Shown here: positions 54,374-63,152 of the stretch, piece by piece
Position numbering within the stretch: position 1 is the stretch's first letter
Layout of the letters: every line of letters begins with the position of its first letter
From: Xanthobacteraceae bacterium
Lineage (GTDB): Bacteria > Pseudomonadota > Alphaproteobacteria > Rhizobiales > Xanthobacteraceae
Length of the DNA stretch: 64,000 nt
NCBI GenBank assembly: GCA_022841625.1
Contig: JALHRD010000001.1
Location: 1-64,000, forward strand
Reading direction: 5' to 3'
Translations under genes and position numbers: made by a program
The notes under the pieces: generated by a model
What the model was told of the DNA's origin: nothing
The model's input: the letters and a program-made list of their open reading frames with translations, nothing else
The model's database searches: none

Positions 54374-55537
54374 CTAGGCGGCGATTTCCCGTGTCTTAAG
54401 TAATGGTTGTGCGAGCGTTCTCCAAGCGTCCAGAAAGCGATCGATGTCGGTTTCTGAGGTGCCCCAGCCCATGCTGAGGCGCACGGCGCCCTCGGCAACC
54501 TCAAGCGGATAGCCCATGGCCCGCACCACCTCCGAAAACTTCATGGTCCCCGACGAACAAGCCGAACCGGACGAAACCGCAATGCCGGCCAGGTCGAGTG
54601 CTATCAAAGCGGTTTGCGCCCGGATCCCCCGCACAGCGAACTGTAGCGTATTTGCAACACGGGGGACATGGCCTCCAAAAATGATGGTTTCCGGGGCAAT
54701 CGCCCGCAGGCCCTGTTCCAGGCGCTGGCGCAGGGCCAAAAGCCGCTGATTTTCGCCATCGCGATCGCGCATGGCCTCCGCCACCGCTGCGCCGAAGCCG
54801 GCAATGCCGATCAGGTTTTCGGTGCCGCCGCGCCGGTTGCGCTCCTGGCCGCCACCAAAACGCGAGCCGCGAACATTGACTTGCTCGCCGCCCAGCACCA
54901 GCGCGCCGACGCCCATCGGGCCGCCGATCTTATGCGCCGAGACCGCCACGAGGTCGGCGCCCAAATCCTTGATATCAAACGGCATCTTTCCGAGCGCCTG
55001 GACCGCATCGACATGCAGCAGACCGCCGGCGGCGTGCACCAGATCGGCCGCCGGCCGCACCGGCTGGATCGCGCCGGTCTCGTTATTGGCCAGCATCAAC
55101 GCCACCAACGGAGCCTTGGCGCCCTTGGCGACAGCCGCATCCAAAGCTTCCTGCAACGCAGCGATCGAAGCCACCCCATCCGGCCCGGCATCGAACCGCG
55201 TGACCGCGGAAAAGTCGCCACCCGCCAGCACCGAGACATGCTCGATGGCCGAGGCAATCGCCGCATCGCAGCCCCGGCCGGCATGCTCGACCGCCCGGCT
55301 CAACGCCGTGGCATTGGCTTCCGAGCCGCCCGAAGTGAAAATCACGTCGCGCGGCTGCGCCCCGACCGCGGCGGCGACGCATTCCCGCGCCTGTTCCAAA
55401 ATCGCCCGGGCGGCGCGGCCCTCGGCATGGACGGAAGAGGGATTGCCGACCGCATCCATGGCCGTGGCCATGGCGGCGCGCGCCGCCGGCCGCAGCGGCG
55501 CGGTCGCATTCCAATCGAGATAAACCCGTTCCGCCAT
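54374..55537 (-). CDS. Group I cysteine desulfurase (NifS/IscS type)
   Basis: 387 aa. Second desulfurase of the SUF region. PLP Lys in SAHKIGGPMGVGALV, N-terminal VYLDWNATAPLRP, and the mobile-loop Cys in VSSGSACSSGTMKFSEVV. In related genomes an IscS-like gene also heads the suf operon, often with an IscR/Rrf2 regulator, which I do not see here. Start lies 190 bases from the D-B hairpin pair. Confidence 0.93.
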   Translation of the reverse strand: MAERVYLDWNATAPLRPAARAAMATAMDAVGNPSSVHAEGRAARAILEQARECVAAAVGAQPRDVIFTSGGSEANATALSRAVEHAGRGCDAAIASAIEHVSVLAGGDFSAVTRFDAGPDGVASIAALQEALDAAVAKGAKAPLVALMLANNETGAIQPVRPAADLVHAAGGLLHVDAVQALGKMPFDIKDLGADLVAVSAHKIGGPMGVGALVLGGEQVNVRGSRFGGGQERNRRGGTENLIGIAGFGAAVAEAMRDRDGENQRLLALRQRLEQGLRAIAPETIIFGGHVPRVANTLQFAVRGIRAQTALIALDLAGIAVSSGSACSSGTMKFSEVVRAMGYPLEVAEGAVRLSMGWGTSETDIDRFLDAWRTLAQPLLKTREIAA

Positions 55538-55728
55538 TGGATTTCCGGTCGCTCGATTAGGGCTGCTTCGTGGGCTGGGCTTGCGAAATACTTGCTTCCG
55601 GAGCCCGCACCCGTGCTAAAAGCACCCGCCTGGCATTGGCGCCGCGACCTAACGGTTCGGTGGCGTCGCGCCAAAAATTCGAATAGTTCTAAATAGTTAC
55701 GCGTGCCGGCCGGTTCCGTCAAGCGCGC

Positions 55729-55806
55729 CCAGTGTGGCGGTTCAGAAGTCCGCTACTTTCTCGCGGCGAGTCAGAATAGCGGGCTTCTGAACCAAAGCCA
55801 CACTGG
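55729..55806. repeat. CTAG hairpin, type D (ends CCAG/CTGG)
   Basis: As at 9117 but both CTAG ends have changed in a compensating way: CCAGTG at the left pairs with CACTGG at the right. One arm reads GGGCTTCTGAACC. Confidence 0.88.
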
Positions 55807-55819
55807 AATCAATGAGTTG

Positions 55820-55894
55820 CTAGTGTCCTTCGATTCCGAAGTTCGTTATGGAGCGCGCTGCGAGATGATACGAACTTCGGAATCGGGACACTGG
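55820..55894. repeat. CTAG hairpin, type B
   Basis: TTCG-bulge arm on the left; right end CACTGG rather than CACTAG. Linker AATCAATGAGTTG joins it to type D. It lies 48 bases before the hydrolase start. Confidence 0.88.
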
Positions 55895-55942
55895 AGCGGA
55901 TCGCCCAACCGGCCCCCGCAGCCACAATAACCGAGGACGTCA

Positions 55943-56602
55943 ATGCCCGAGATCATCTTCACCGGCCCGGCGGGTCGGCTGGAAGGCCGCTATCACCCGG
56001 CGCGCCAGAAGAATTCGCCGATTGCCCTGGTGCTGCATCCGCACCCGCAATTCGGCGGCACGATGAACCACCAGATCATTTACCAAATCTATTATCAGTT
56101 CGTGCATCGCGGTTTTTCAGTGCTGCGGTTCAATTTCCGCGGCGTCGGCCGCAGCCAGGGATCGTTCGATCACGGCCAGGGCGAATTGTCGGATTCCGCC
56201 TCCGCGCTCGATTGGGCGCAGACCATCAACCCGGAGGCGCGCTCGTGCTGGATCGCCGGCTTTTCGTTCGGCGCCTGGATCGGGATGCAGCTCTTGATGC
56301 GGCGGCCCGAGATCGAGGGCTTCATCTCGGTCGCGCCGCCGGCCAATCTCTACGACTTCTCGTTCCTCGCCCCCTGCCCGTCATCCGGGCTGATCGTGCA
56401 TGGCGATAAGGACGCGGTGGTGCCCTACAAGGACGTCTCGGGCCTGGTCGAAAAGCTCAAGACCCAAAAAGGCATTGTGATCGACCAGAAGGTGATCCCC
56501 GGCGCCAACCATTTCTTCGACGGCAAGATCGAGCCGCTGATGCAAACGGTCAGCGGCTATCTCGACAAGCGGCTGAAGACCGAACGCAAGGGCGCGGCGT
56601 AG
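55943..56602 (+). CDS. Alpha/beta-hydrolase family protein
   Basis: 219 aa. Catalytic triad: Ser in AGFSFGAWIGMQ, Asp in HGDKDAVVP, His in PGANHFFDG. The oxyanion-side HPHPQFGGTMNHQIIY and FNFRGVGRSQG are typical of a family of small proteobacterial hydrolases (DUF/COG2945 type) with no established substrate. Cytoplasmic. No SD is obvious except GAGGA 11 bases upstream. Confidence 0.9.
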   Translation: MPEIIFTGPAGRLEGRYHPARQKNSPIALVLHPHPQFGGTMNHQIIYQIYYQFVHRGFSVLRFNFRGVGRSQGSFDHGQGELSDSASALDWAQTINPEARSCWIAGFSFGAWIGMQLLMRRPEIEGFISVAPPANLYDFSFLAPCPSSGLIVHGDKDAVVPYKDVSGLVEKLKTQKGIVIDQKVIPGANHFFDGKIEPLMQTVSGYLDKRLKTERKGAA

Positions 56603-56769
56603 GGCGGCTTGATGCTGGCGCGTCGTCCGCGTGAGCGCAAGCGATACGCGGGAGCGGCCCAGTCCCGCCGCTATCAACGCACCGTCACTGAACTCCGTGC
56701 AGCGATCGCAACGTTCGACGCGACCGGCGCATGTCCGCAATCATTCAAGGACATTTCTAAGCGCCGAGG

Positions 56770-57165
56770 TCACTGTTCCGCCATTAATGTGCATTCGGTT
56801 TCGATCAGGGTTTGCATGCGCGCGCTTGGCGCGGTGCGTCGGAAAGCACGCACCTGTTTGAAGCCGGCCTTCTCGCAAGAGATCACAATGGCGTTCGCAT
56901 CGACGTCTTGGCCAAGGTTGGCCCGATAAGCGCCTATTGAATTGGTGTAGGTGATCACCGCGTCGCGACCGCTCGCGGCCACCGCAACCTTCGCATCGGA
57001 GACCGATGCCCCATTGGTGTCCTTGACGAAGCCAAAAAAGACGATCCCGTCATGCACATGAATCCGATCCCCCTCCGCATCGAATTCTTCAGTCCACGCC
57101 GTTGTCGCAAAGGCGCCCATTGCGACCAGTGCCAGTCCAACAATGCGCCGAACAAAACGCTTCAC
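56770..57165 (-). CDS. Small secreted carboxypeptidase-regulatory-like domain protein
   Basis: 131 aa from the GTG at 57165, chosen because GGAGGGG lies six bases upstream. Signal peptide (IVGLALVAMGAFATTAWT). The mature part has a beta-sandwich segment FFGFVKDTNGASVSDAKVAV...NSIGAYRANL of the carboxypeptidase-regulatory/CNA-B type and two Cys (ISCEKAGF, TECTL). Function unknown; such domains are found in outer-surface or envelope proteins. Confidence 0.75.
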   Translation of the reverse strand: MKRFVRRIVGLALVAMGAFATTAWTEEFDAEGDRIHVHDGIVFFGFVKDTNGASVSDAKVAVAASGRDAVITYTNSIGAYRANLGQDVDANAIVISCEKAGFKQVRAFRRTAPSARMQTLIETECTLMAEQ

Positions 57166-57593
57166 CCCGAACCCCTCCGCGCTGCCCGGAACTATAGGGC
57201 GTAAGGTGCAACAAGCGTAGCGCATTGCGCCCTATTTGCTGCTAATCCTACTGCGTCAGAAGCACTAAATCGCAAGCGCGAGGCCCGCGTCGTTTGCTGA
57301 ATTCTCGGCCATGGTTCGAGACGCGCAGCCATCCAAGTCGGCTGCAGCCGACTTGGACTTCTAAGTACCGATGTCGGGTAAACCCAACATCGGGTGCGCT
57401 CCTCACCATGAGGGCCGCGGATGCTGCGCTTCCTCGTCATCGGGGCCGCGAATACCGACCTCATCCAGAGGAGCGATCCGAAGGATCGCGTCTCGAAGGA
57501 TGGCCACGCCCAAAAAGCGAGTACAGATTCCTGACACAGTAGGACTAAGGCATCGTGCATAACGGGCGGCCAGAAATATGGTATAATTTCAAT
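57166..57593. other. Intergenic region with three dispersed palindromes
   Basis: Contains a perfect 24-base palindrome CCAAGTCGGCTGCAGCCGAC+TTGG at 57333-57356, an imperfect GATGTCGGGTAAACCCAACATCG hairpin at about 57369-57391, and CCTCA/TGAGG and GCGATCC/GGATCGC palindromes at 57400-57490, related in style to 3397-3448. Short ORFs here lack start support. Looks like accumulated dispersed intergenic repeats. Confidence 0.5.
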
Positions 57594-57887
57594 ATGAGCA
57601 AAATCCTAGAGGACGCGATCCAGAAAATCCGCGAACTGCCGGAGGCCGACCAAGAGGAGGCCGCCGAAATGCTGCTGTCGGTCGCATCCAGGAGTACCAA
57701 GCCGGTTCAGTTAGACGATGGGACGCGCGCGGCTGTGCTGGAAGGACGCGAGCAAGCTAGGCGCGACGAATTCGTCAGCGACAGCGAGATGGCCGCGTTT
57801 TACGCGCGGCATGGCATCGAACCCGCTCGTTCGAGCGGACAAGACGTTGCCTACGATTTGCTCCGATTGCCGGCGAAGCCGGCCTGA
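57594..57887 (+). CDS. RelB/ParD-like orphan antitoxin with extended C-terminus
   Basis: 97 aa from the ATG; the longer reading at 57555 has no SD. The pattern [28 protein letters not shown], then [36 protein letters not shown], is that of a broad class of small antitoxins whose chains end at this point and are followed by a RelE-type toxin. Here the frame runs on for about 20 residues and ends inside the opposing tex gene (37-bp overlap of the 3' ends); no toxin is present. Confidence 0.65.
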   Translation: MSKILEDAIQKIRELPEADQEEAAEMLLSVASRSTKPVQLDDGTRAAVLEGREQARRDEFVSDSEMAAFYARHGIEPARSSGQDVAYDLLRLPAKPA

Positions 57888-60211
57888 CGCAAGGCATCGG
57901 CGAGCGCGCTGGCAGGCTCGGGCGTGGTTTGGCGTGATGCCAAATTGGGCGGGGCTTTATCGGCGCGCGCCGCTTGCCGCCGCGCCGGCTCCGGATTGCT
58001 GCCGGGCTCATCGTCGAGGCGCAGCGTCAAGGCGATCCGCTTCCGGGCCGCATCGACCTCCAAGACCTTGACCCGCACGATGTCGCCCGGCTTCACCACG
58101 GCGCGCGGATCCTTCACGAACGTCTTGGCCATCGCCGAGACATGCACCAGTCCGTCCTGGTGCACGCCGATGTCGACGAATGCCCCGAACGCCGCCACAT
58201 TGCTCACCACGCCTTCGAGCACCATGCCGGGTTTAAGATCGCCGAGTGTCTCAATCCCTTCCTTGAAGGCGGCCGCCTTGAACGCGGGGCGCGGATCGCG
58301 GCCCGGCTTCTCCAATTCGCGCAGGATGTCGGTCACGGTCGGCAGTCCGAAAGTATCATCGACAAAGGCCTCGGGCTTAAGCGCGCGCAAGGCCGCGGAA
58401 TTTCCGTTCAAGCTTTTGAGGTCGCATTTGGTCGCCTGCATGATCCGCTTGACCACCGGATAGGCTTCCGGATGGACAGCGGAAGCATCGAGCGGATTTT
58501 CGCCGTTCACGATGCGCAGAAAACCGGCGCATTGCTCGAACGCCTTGGTTCCCAACCGCGGCACCTTCTTGAGCGCCTTGCGCGACCGGAACGGCCCATT
58601 GGCGTCGCGGTGCTGCACAATGCTTTCCGCCAGCGCGGTTCCAATCCCGGCGACCCGCGCCAACAATGGCGCAGACGCGGTATTGGCGTCGACGCCGACC
58701 GCGTTCACGCAATCCTCGACCACCGCGTCGAGCGACCGCGACAGCCGGTGTTCGCTGAGATCGTGCTGGTATTGGCCAACGCCAATGGATTTCGGATCGA
58801 TCTTGACGAGTTCGGCCAGCGGGTCTTGCAGCCGCCGCGCGATCGAAACCGCGCCGCGCAGCGTGACGTCGAGATCGGGCAGTTCCTTGGAGGCAAAGGC
58901 CGAGGCCGAATAAACCGAAGCGCCGGCCTCCGACACCACGACCTTTGAGAGCTTCAGCTCCGGCTGCAATTTGACGAGCGCGGTCGCGAGCTTATCGGTC
59001 TCCCGCGAGGCGGTGCCGTTGCCGATCGCGATCAACTCGACCTTGTGCGCGCGGGCGAGCTTCGCCAGCGCCGCCAGCGATTCATCCCAGCGCCGCTGCG
59101 GCTCGTGCGGAAAGATGGCAGTGGTTGCTGCAACCTTGCCGGTGGCATCGACCACCGCCACCTTCACACCGCTGCGAAAGCCAGGATCGAGCCCCATGGT
59201 CGGCCGCGCGCCGGCCGGCGCCGCCAACAAGAGATCGCGCAAATTGGTTGCGAACACCCGGACCGCTTCGTCCTCGGCTGCATTCCACAGGCGCGTGCGC
59301 AGATCGCCGGAAAGATGAACGGCGATTTTTGTGCGCCAAGCCCAACGCGCCGTCTCGATCAGCCAGCGGTCGCCCGGGCGCCCACGGTCGGCGATGGCGA
59401 AGCGCTGCATGATGCGTCGCTCATAGGGATTATTTTTTTGGGGACTATTTTGGGAACTATTTTGGGGACTGTCTTTCGCCGCCGCGCGTTCCGGCTCGAT
59501 GGCGACATCCAGGACGCCTTCCTTTTGGCCGCGGTACAGCGCCAGGATGCGGTGGGACGGGAGTTTCGTCAGGTCCTCGGCGAATTCGAAATAGTCGTTG
59601 AATTTTGCGCCGGCATCGCTCTTGCCGTCGCGGACACGCGCGGTCAGTCGCCCGCTCGACCATACCTGTTCGCGCAGCTCACCGATCAGATCGGCGTCCT
59701 CAGAAAACCGCTCGGCCAGAATGGCGCGCGCGCCGTCCAATGCGGCGGCCGCGTCCGGCACCTGCTTTCCGGCATCAACAAAGGCCGCGGCCGACTGTTC
59801 CGGATCGATCTCGGGATGCGCTAGAACCAAGTCGGCGAGCGGGGTCAGTCCGGCTTCCTTGGCGATCTCCGCTTTGGTGCGACGCTTGGGCTTAAAGGGG
59901 AGATAGATGTCCTCCAGGCGTCCCTTGGTGTCGGCAGCCAATATCAATTTCTCAAGCGCGGCGGTGAGCTTGCCCTGATCGCGGATCGACTTGAGGATCA
60001 ACGTGCGACGCTCCTCCAACTCGCGCAGATAATGCAGCCGCTCTTCCAGCGTGCGCAATTGCGCATCGTCCAGTGCGCCGGTCGCTTCCTTGCGATAGCG
60101 CGCGATAAACGGCACCGTCGCCCCATCGTCGAGCAGCGCGACCGCCGCCGCCACCTGCTGCTCACGGACGCCCAGGGCTTCCGCTATCTTGCGACTGATC
60201 GCCTGCACCAT
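57851..60211 (-). CDS. tex: Tex-family RNA-binding transcription accessory protein
   Basis: 786 aa. YqgF-like RNase-H fold ([20 protein letters not shown]), helix-hairpin-helix region ([30 protein letters not shown]) and a C-terminal S1 domain ([31 protein letters not shown], about 650-720). Between the N-terminal and YqgF domains there is an Asn/Ser/Pro/Gln insert ([16 protein letters not shown]) encoded by a short tandem repeat. The C-terminal 55 residues are a disordered basic tail. Tex influences transcription fidelity and toxin gene expression in other bacteria. Confidence 0.95.
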   Translation of the reverse strand: MVQAISRKIAEALGVREQQVAAAVALLDDGATVPFIARYRKEATGALDDAQLRTLEERLHYLRELEERRTLILKSIRDQGKLTAALEKLILAADTKGRLEDIYLPFKPKRRTKAEIAKEAGLTPLADLVLAHPEIDPEQSAAAFVDAGKQVPDAAAALDGARAILAERFSEDADLIGELREQVWSSGRLTARVRDGKSDAGAKFNDYFEFAEDLTKLPSHRILALYRGQKEGVLDVAIEPERAAAKDSPQNSSQNSPQKNNPYERRIMQRFAIADRGRPGDRWLIETARWAWRTKIAVHLSGDLRTRLWNAAEDEAVRVFATNLRDLLLAAPAGARPTMGLDPGFRSGVKVAVVDATGKVAATTAIFPHEPQRRWDESLAALAKLARAHKVELIAIGNGTASRETDKLATALVKLQPELKLSKVVVSEAGASVYSASAFASKELPDLDVTLRGAVSIARRLQDPLAELVKIDPKSIGVGQYQHDLSEHRLSRSLDAVVEDCVNAVGVDANTASAPLLARVAGIGTALAESIVQHRDANGPFRSRKALKKVPRLGTKAFEQCAGFLRIVNGENPLDASAVHPEAYPVVKRIMQATKCDLKSLNGNSAALRALKPEAFVDDTFGLPTVTDILRELEKPGRDPRPAFKAAAFKEGIETLGDLKPGMVLEGVVSNVAAFGAFVDIGVHQDGLVHVSAMAKTFVKDPRAVVKPGDIVRVKVLEVDAARKRIALTLRLDDEPGSNPEPARRQAARADKAPPNLASRQTTPEPASALADALRQAGFAGNRSKS
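59430..59480 (-). repeat. In-gene tandem repeat in tex
   Basis: The plus strand reads TTTTTTTGGGGACTATTTTG followed by two further copies of the GGAACTATTTTGGGGACT unit, encoding [14 protein letters not shown] in reverse. Unlike the GC-rich surroundings it is T-rich, a probable slippage expansion kept in frame. Confidence 0.8.
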
Positions 60212-60394
60212 CTGACACCCCTGGAACTAGCGACCTCGCCTGATGTCGCCACTGCGCCTCTGAAGCGGGCGGTCATATGTTCAACGAGTCGTTGATTCTT
60301 CAAGCCCGCGTTCGATGCTGTGTTACCATGATTTCAACGACGATATTGACACGAGAGGTCGCTGGCCTCTCGGTATCAATCCTGGTGCGATTGG

Positions 60395-60862
60395 CTACCC
60401 GCGGAAAAGTCTTGGATCGAGCGTCAATGGCGTTACCGAAGCAATGGCGATCCGGCCGGCCGCGGCATGGCGATGATTGATCAGCACGTTGCGATCGGCG
60501 GCGCTGGCTATTGGCATAATGACGGAAGGCACAATGAGAATGGTCTCAGTGCTCCGCTCCAACCATTCGTCGCCAAGTCGTTGCGATTGCGCTTCGCGCG
60601 TCATCCAGTCGACCGGCAATTCGCCAATGCGGATGACCCGCTGAGCAATGTCATCGGGAACCTCGTATTCCACCATGGTCTGAGGCGGCAACAGCGCCGG
60701 ATCGGTCACATGGACACGCTTTTCCAGCGCCGCCAGCGATGGCACGGTCGAGCAATACGTCACGGCATGACCCTTGGTGTTCCAGCGGCCGTTGTTGTGG
60801 AGCCCATAGCCACCGTCGAAGTCGCGCGCACGGCGCGTGCTCGACAGCCGCCAGAGGCGCAT
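60395..60862 (-). CDS. RES-domain toxin (NAD+-degrading type)
   Basis: 155 aa; its ATG overlaps the antitoxin stop (ATGA). RES-domain layout: Arg in MRLWRLSS, GRWNTKGHAVTYCST with the conserved Tyr, a Glu in LAALEKRV and Ser/Asn further on (VPSVIMP, RNVLINHRH). Characterised members (ParT, MbcT, Res) consume NAD+ and halt growth. Convergent with nothing; the tex start is 183 bases downstream on the same strand. Confidence 0.93.
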   Translation of the reverse strand: MRLWRLSSTRRARDFDGGYGLHNNGRWNTKGHAVTYCSTVPSLAALEKRVHVTDPALLPPQTMVEYEVPDDIAQRVIRIGELPVDWMTREAQSQRLGDEWLERSTETILIVPSVIMPIASAADRNVLINHRHAAAGRIAIASVTPLTLDPRLFRG

Positions 60863-61299
60863 CAGGCCGCCGCTCCCCAATCGATCTTGGCCAAAAGCTG
60901 CTCGACGACGCGCGCGCCCGACTCCGTCTGAGCCATTTCGAGCGGCGCCTTGCCATCGAGAATTCCGAGCGGCGCGCGCAGCCAATGATTGGCCTTACCG
61001 GCATTCTCGAAAACGTCCTCAGCCAAAGCGTGAATCCGCGTCATGCGGACCAGCCGATCGGACTCTTCGACGGTGAGGCGCTCCTTTTTGGCCTTCCGGT
61101 GCCGCTGGGTCCGCGCCGGAATGATGAACTGCCCGATCTCCTGCTCGGTGAAGCCGATACGCTTGGCGTAAATCAGTGCGCGCAAGGGAATGCGGCGCAG
61201 CGTCAAACGCGCAAGATCGGCGTCCGAGGCCACCTCCTCCTCAAAAACCTGGCGCCCGCCTAGCTTCAGATAGACAGCCTCAACGATAGGCGTTTGCAT
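60862..61299 (-). CDS. MbcA/ParS/Xre-type antitoxin of the RES toxin
   Basis: 145 aa. N-terminal HTH-like part (LTLRRIPLRALIYAKRIGFTEQEIGQFI) and the C-terminal DUF2384 domain ERLTVEESDRLVRMTRIHALAEDVFENAGKANHWLRAPLGILDGKAPLEMAQTESGARVVEQLL, whose tail enters the toxin active site in solved complexes. Gene order (antitoxin first, ATGA overlap) is standard. The promoter at 61336-61364 carries an operator that this protein probably binds. Confidence 0.93.
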   Translation of the reverse strand: MQTPIVEAVYLKLGGRQVFEEEVASDADLARLTLRRIPLRALIYAKRIGFTEQEIGQFIIPARTQRHRKAKKERLTVEESDRLVRMTRIHALAEDVFENAGKANHWLRAPLGILDGKAPLEMAQTESGARVVEQLLAKIDWGAAA

Positions 61300-61319
61300 G
61301 GCATTTGGGCCTTATTGAT

Positions 61320-61357
61320 CCGGCAATTTGCCTCAACTATATGAGGCAAGTTGCCGG
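61320..61357. promoter_or_regulatory. Operator palindrome over the RES/Xre promoter
   Basis: CCGGCAATTTGCCTCA and TGAGGCAAGTTGCCGG form a 16-bp inverted repeat with one mismatch around ACTATA. The centre is exactly the -10 box of the antitoxin-toxin promoter, so bound antitoxin would cover it. Confidence 0.7.
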
Positions 61358-61364
61358 AAGTCAA
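61336..61364 (-). promoter_or_regulatory. Sigma-70-like promoter of the RES/Xre operon
   Basis: On the minus strand TTGACT (61359-61364), 17-base spacer, TATAGT (61336-61341). The ATG follows 37 bases after the -10 box. Confidence 0.65.
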
Positions 61365-61534
61365 ACTGTGCATCGACCTCACGATTTATGTGCATACAGC
61401 ACGGCGTGTGCATTGGCCCTGCGGCATCGGCACTTCTCATGGGTTTCCGCCGCGCGCGGAATTACGGTGATGGGGTGGACGGCGCCCCGATCGCTCGCGG
61501 CGACCTCGTGAATTTGCTATTAAGTATTTGATAT

Positions 61535-61551
61535 AAAACATTAAATGTTTT
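61535..61551. promoter_or_regulatory. Small palindrome upstream of the Xre module, possible operator
   Basis: AAAACATT and AATGTTTT flank a single A. It lies 15 bases before the -35 box of the next gene, in an AT-rich island. Confidence 0.45.
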
Positions 61552-61565
61552 TAAATAGATAACTC

Positions 61566-61594
61566 TTGACAAATTAATGTATTTAAGCTATTTA
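61566..61594 (+). promoter_or_regulatory. Sigma-70-like promoter in an AT-rich island
   Basis: TTGACA, 17-base spacer, TATTTA (61589-61594); a consensus TATAAT overlaps just downstream at 61593-61598. The region 61510-61615 is strikingly AT-rich against GC-rich neighbours. Confidence 0.6.
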
Positions 61595-61626
61595 TAATAC
61601 TCAATATCTATTTTAGGATGGAAAAC

Positions 61627-61902
61627 ATGACCCTCTCTGAAGAGATCAAGGCTTATCGTCTTCGTCACGGGCTAACCCAAAAGGGATTCGGGGAACTCGT
61701 TGGCGCAAAGAACCCGCAGGAGTCTACGTGGGACTGGGAGCATGGGAGAACCCCACGGTCCGAAATGTTGACCAAGATCCGGCAAGTTCTTAATGCCGAC
61801 CAACGTGCCGATGAAGAGAAATCTGTTGAATATCACAAAGCACAGATCGCTCGGCTTCTGGGCGTGTCGGTCGACCGAGTCACTATCAACGTCACCATGT
61901 AG
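61627..61902 (+). CDS. Xre-family HTH protein in an AT-rich module
   Basis: 91 aa from the ATG with AGGATGG upstream; an ATG nine bases earlier sits directly on the AGG. HTH: LSEEIKAYRLRHGLTQKGFGELVGA...STWDWEHGRTPRSEMLTKI, a lambda-repressor-like domain as in plasmid and phage regulators and in some toxin-antitoxin antitoxins. A C-terminal segment EYHKAQIARLLGVSVDRVTINVTM follows. Codon use is less GC-biased than in the flanking housekeeping genes. The next gene begins 13 bases after the stop. Confidence 0.82.
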   Translation: MTLSEEIKAYRLRHGLTQKGFGELVGAKNPQESTWDWEHGRTPRSEMLTKIRQVLNADQRADEEKSVEYHKAQIARLLGVSVDRVTINVTM

Positions 61903-61915
61903 TGAGGGAAACATC

Positions 61916-62389
61916 ATGAGCGAGCTCAATCTCCTCAATGCGATCTCCACTTCCTCGGACCTGGCATGGCTAAAATCATGTCACTCTCACAACGAGAATC
62001 TCGGGAGAAAAACCGTGGTAGCAGCGGCCGAGCAGCGCATTCGGGACCTGGAGTTGCAAGAAGCTTTGAGAGTTAGGCCGGTGACCCATAGCCTTGAGGA
62101 GCGTGTATGTGAATCCGTCCGTGTTTACCGCGAATTGCTAAAGCACAAACACGGTCGAAACCAAGCCGCCGGGTATACTGAGCGGGAAATCAAACAGCAC
62201 GGGCCTAGAGAAGCTCTCATTCGCACAATACGCCGCGGGAAAAAGACTGATGGGCTTGCCCTGCTTGCCGAACACGGAAGACTGGATGCTTCTTACGAAC
62301 AGATTGCCATCGATCACGCGGCCGATTTGCCGGAAGATGTCGTTGTGTTGGCGGGAGAGAACCTTGCGCTTATTCAAAAGAAATCTTAG
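61916..62389 (+). CDS. Unknown protein, second gene of the Xre module
   Basis: 157 aa from the ATG preceded by GAGGG. I do not recognise it. An N-terminal SELNLLNAISTSSDLAWLKSCHSHNENLG, a basic middle (VYRELLKHKHGRNQAAGYTEREIKQHGPREALIRTIRRGKKTDGL) and an acidic helical end (YEQIAIDHAADLPEDVVVLAGENLALIQKK). No signal peptide or membrane segment. Basic centre with His, Arg and Lys could contact nucleic acid. With the Xre gene it has the layout of a regulator-effector pair, for example a toxin or defence component. Base composition is more AT-rich than its neighbours. Confidence 0.7.
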   Translation: MSELNLLNAISTSSDLAWLKSCHSHNENLGRKTVVAAAEQRIRDLELQEALRVRPVTHSLEERVCESVRVYRELLKHKHGRNQAAGYTEREIKQHGPREALIRTIRRGKKTDGLALLAEHGRLDASYEQIAIDHAADLPEDVVVLAGENLALIQKKS

Positions 62390-62438
62390 AATTACCGTGA
62401 CACCGTACCCATTGCACTGATTTCTCGCTTGGGTCCCT

Positions 62439-62660
62439 ATGGCGAGTATCGGCCGCATCATCGTTCCGGGCTTCCCCCATCATGTGACGCAGCCCGGCAA
62501 CCGCCGCCAGCAGGGCTTTTTCCAGCCATCCGACTACGCGCTTTATAGAGACGGCTCACCGGCCGCCGTCAGCAGCGGCAGAAGCCGGGGCGCAAATCGA
62601 GCGGTCATGGCGGAGCAATTGGAGTTGAAAATGAAGGAAATGGGTAAGGCGTCCCCGTAA
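62439..62660 (+). pseudogene. RAYT-type (IS200-like Y1) transposase gene with internal deletion
   Basis: The reading begins MASIGRIIVPGFPHHVTQPGNRRQQGFFQPSDYALYRD, close to the N-terminus of REP-associated tyrosine transposases (PHHVTQRGNRRQ with the HUH-like His). After residue 37 the match stops; a different frame then reads RRLTGRRQQRQKPGRKS, the C-terminal tail of the same family. So about 150-200 codons including the catalytic Tyr have been lost and the parts are fused out of frame. The 73-codon ORF is not functional. Confidence 0.75.
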
Positions 62661-62778
62661 TTCCGAATCGCCACGCCACCGACCCGCGGCGCCGTGAACG
62701 CCCTGCGCGCCATTGCCTCGTGTCATGGGCTGAAAACTGTTAGTTTTACGCTACGCGATTCTTGGAGCCTCGCCCCCT

Positions 62779-63060
62779 ATGGCGCCCTACATCCTGATCG
62801 GATTGGTCCTGATGTGCGTCATCGGCGCGGTGGCGTTTGTTCACCCGCAGCGCGCCTTCCGTCGCAGCGCCATTGCCGCCGTGGGCGCGGTCACACTTCC
62901 CTTCGTTCTGGCCTACGCGCTGGCGCCGTTTCTGGGTGATGGCGCCGGTATGGGCGTCGCCATCATTCTGTATGTGTGTTCGGCCGCGGTTCTGCTGACG
63001 GCGGCGTCAGCATCGCTGGGAGCCGCCGCGCACCATTTCTGGAAGGCCATGCGTCGGTAG
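62779..63060 (+). CDS. Small membrane protein of unknown function
   Basis: 93 aa, three hydrophobic segments (YILIGLVLMCVIGAVAFV, AIAAVGAVTLPFVLAYALA, GVAIILYVCSAAVLLTAASAS) and a basic end. I do not recognise a family. No SD is clear. Confidence 0.5.
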   Translation: MAPYILIGLVLMCVIGAVAFVHPQRAFRRSAIAAVGAVTLPFVLAYALAPFLGDGAGMGVAIILYVCSAAVLLTAASASLGAAAHHFWKAMRR

Positions 63061-63152
63061 AAGGGCGCCGCTGCCTGTCAGATCGGCGTGTTCTTGGCAG
63101 TTCTCGTTGGTCGGTTGGTCAGGTGACGGGGCGATAGTGACGAAGGCAGACC

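Noticed and set aside
61305-61531. Two overlapping 67-68 codon ORFs upstream of the Xre module
   Set aside because: They start inside the RES/Xre operator and have no RBS; the region is better explained by promoter and repeat sequence.
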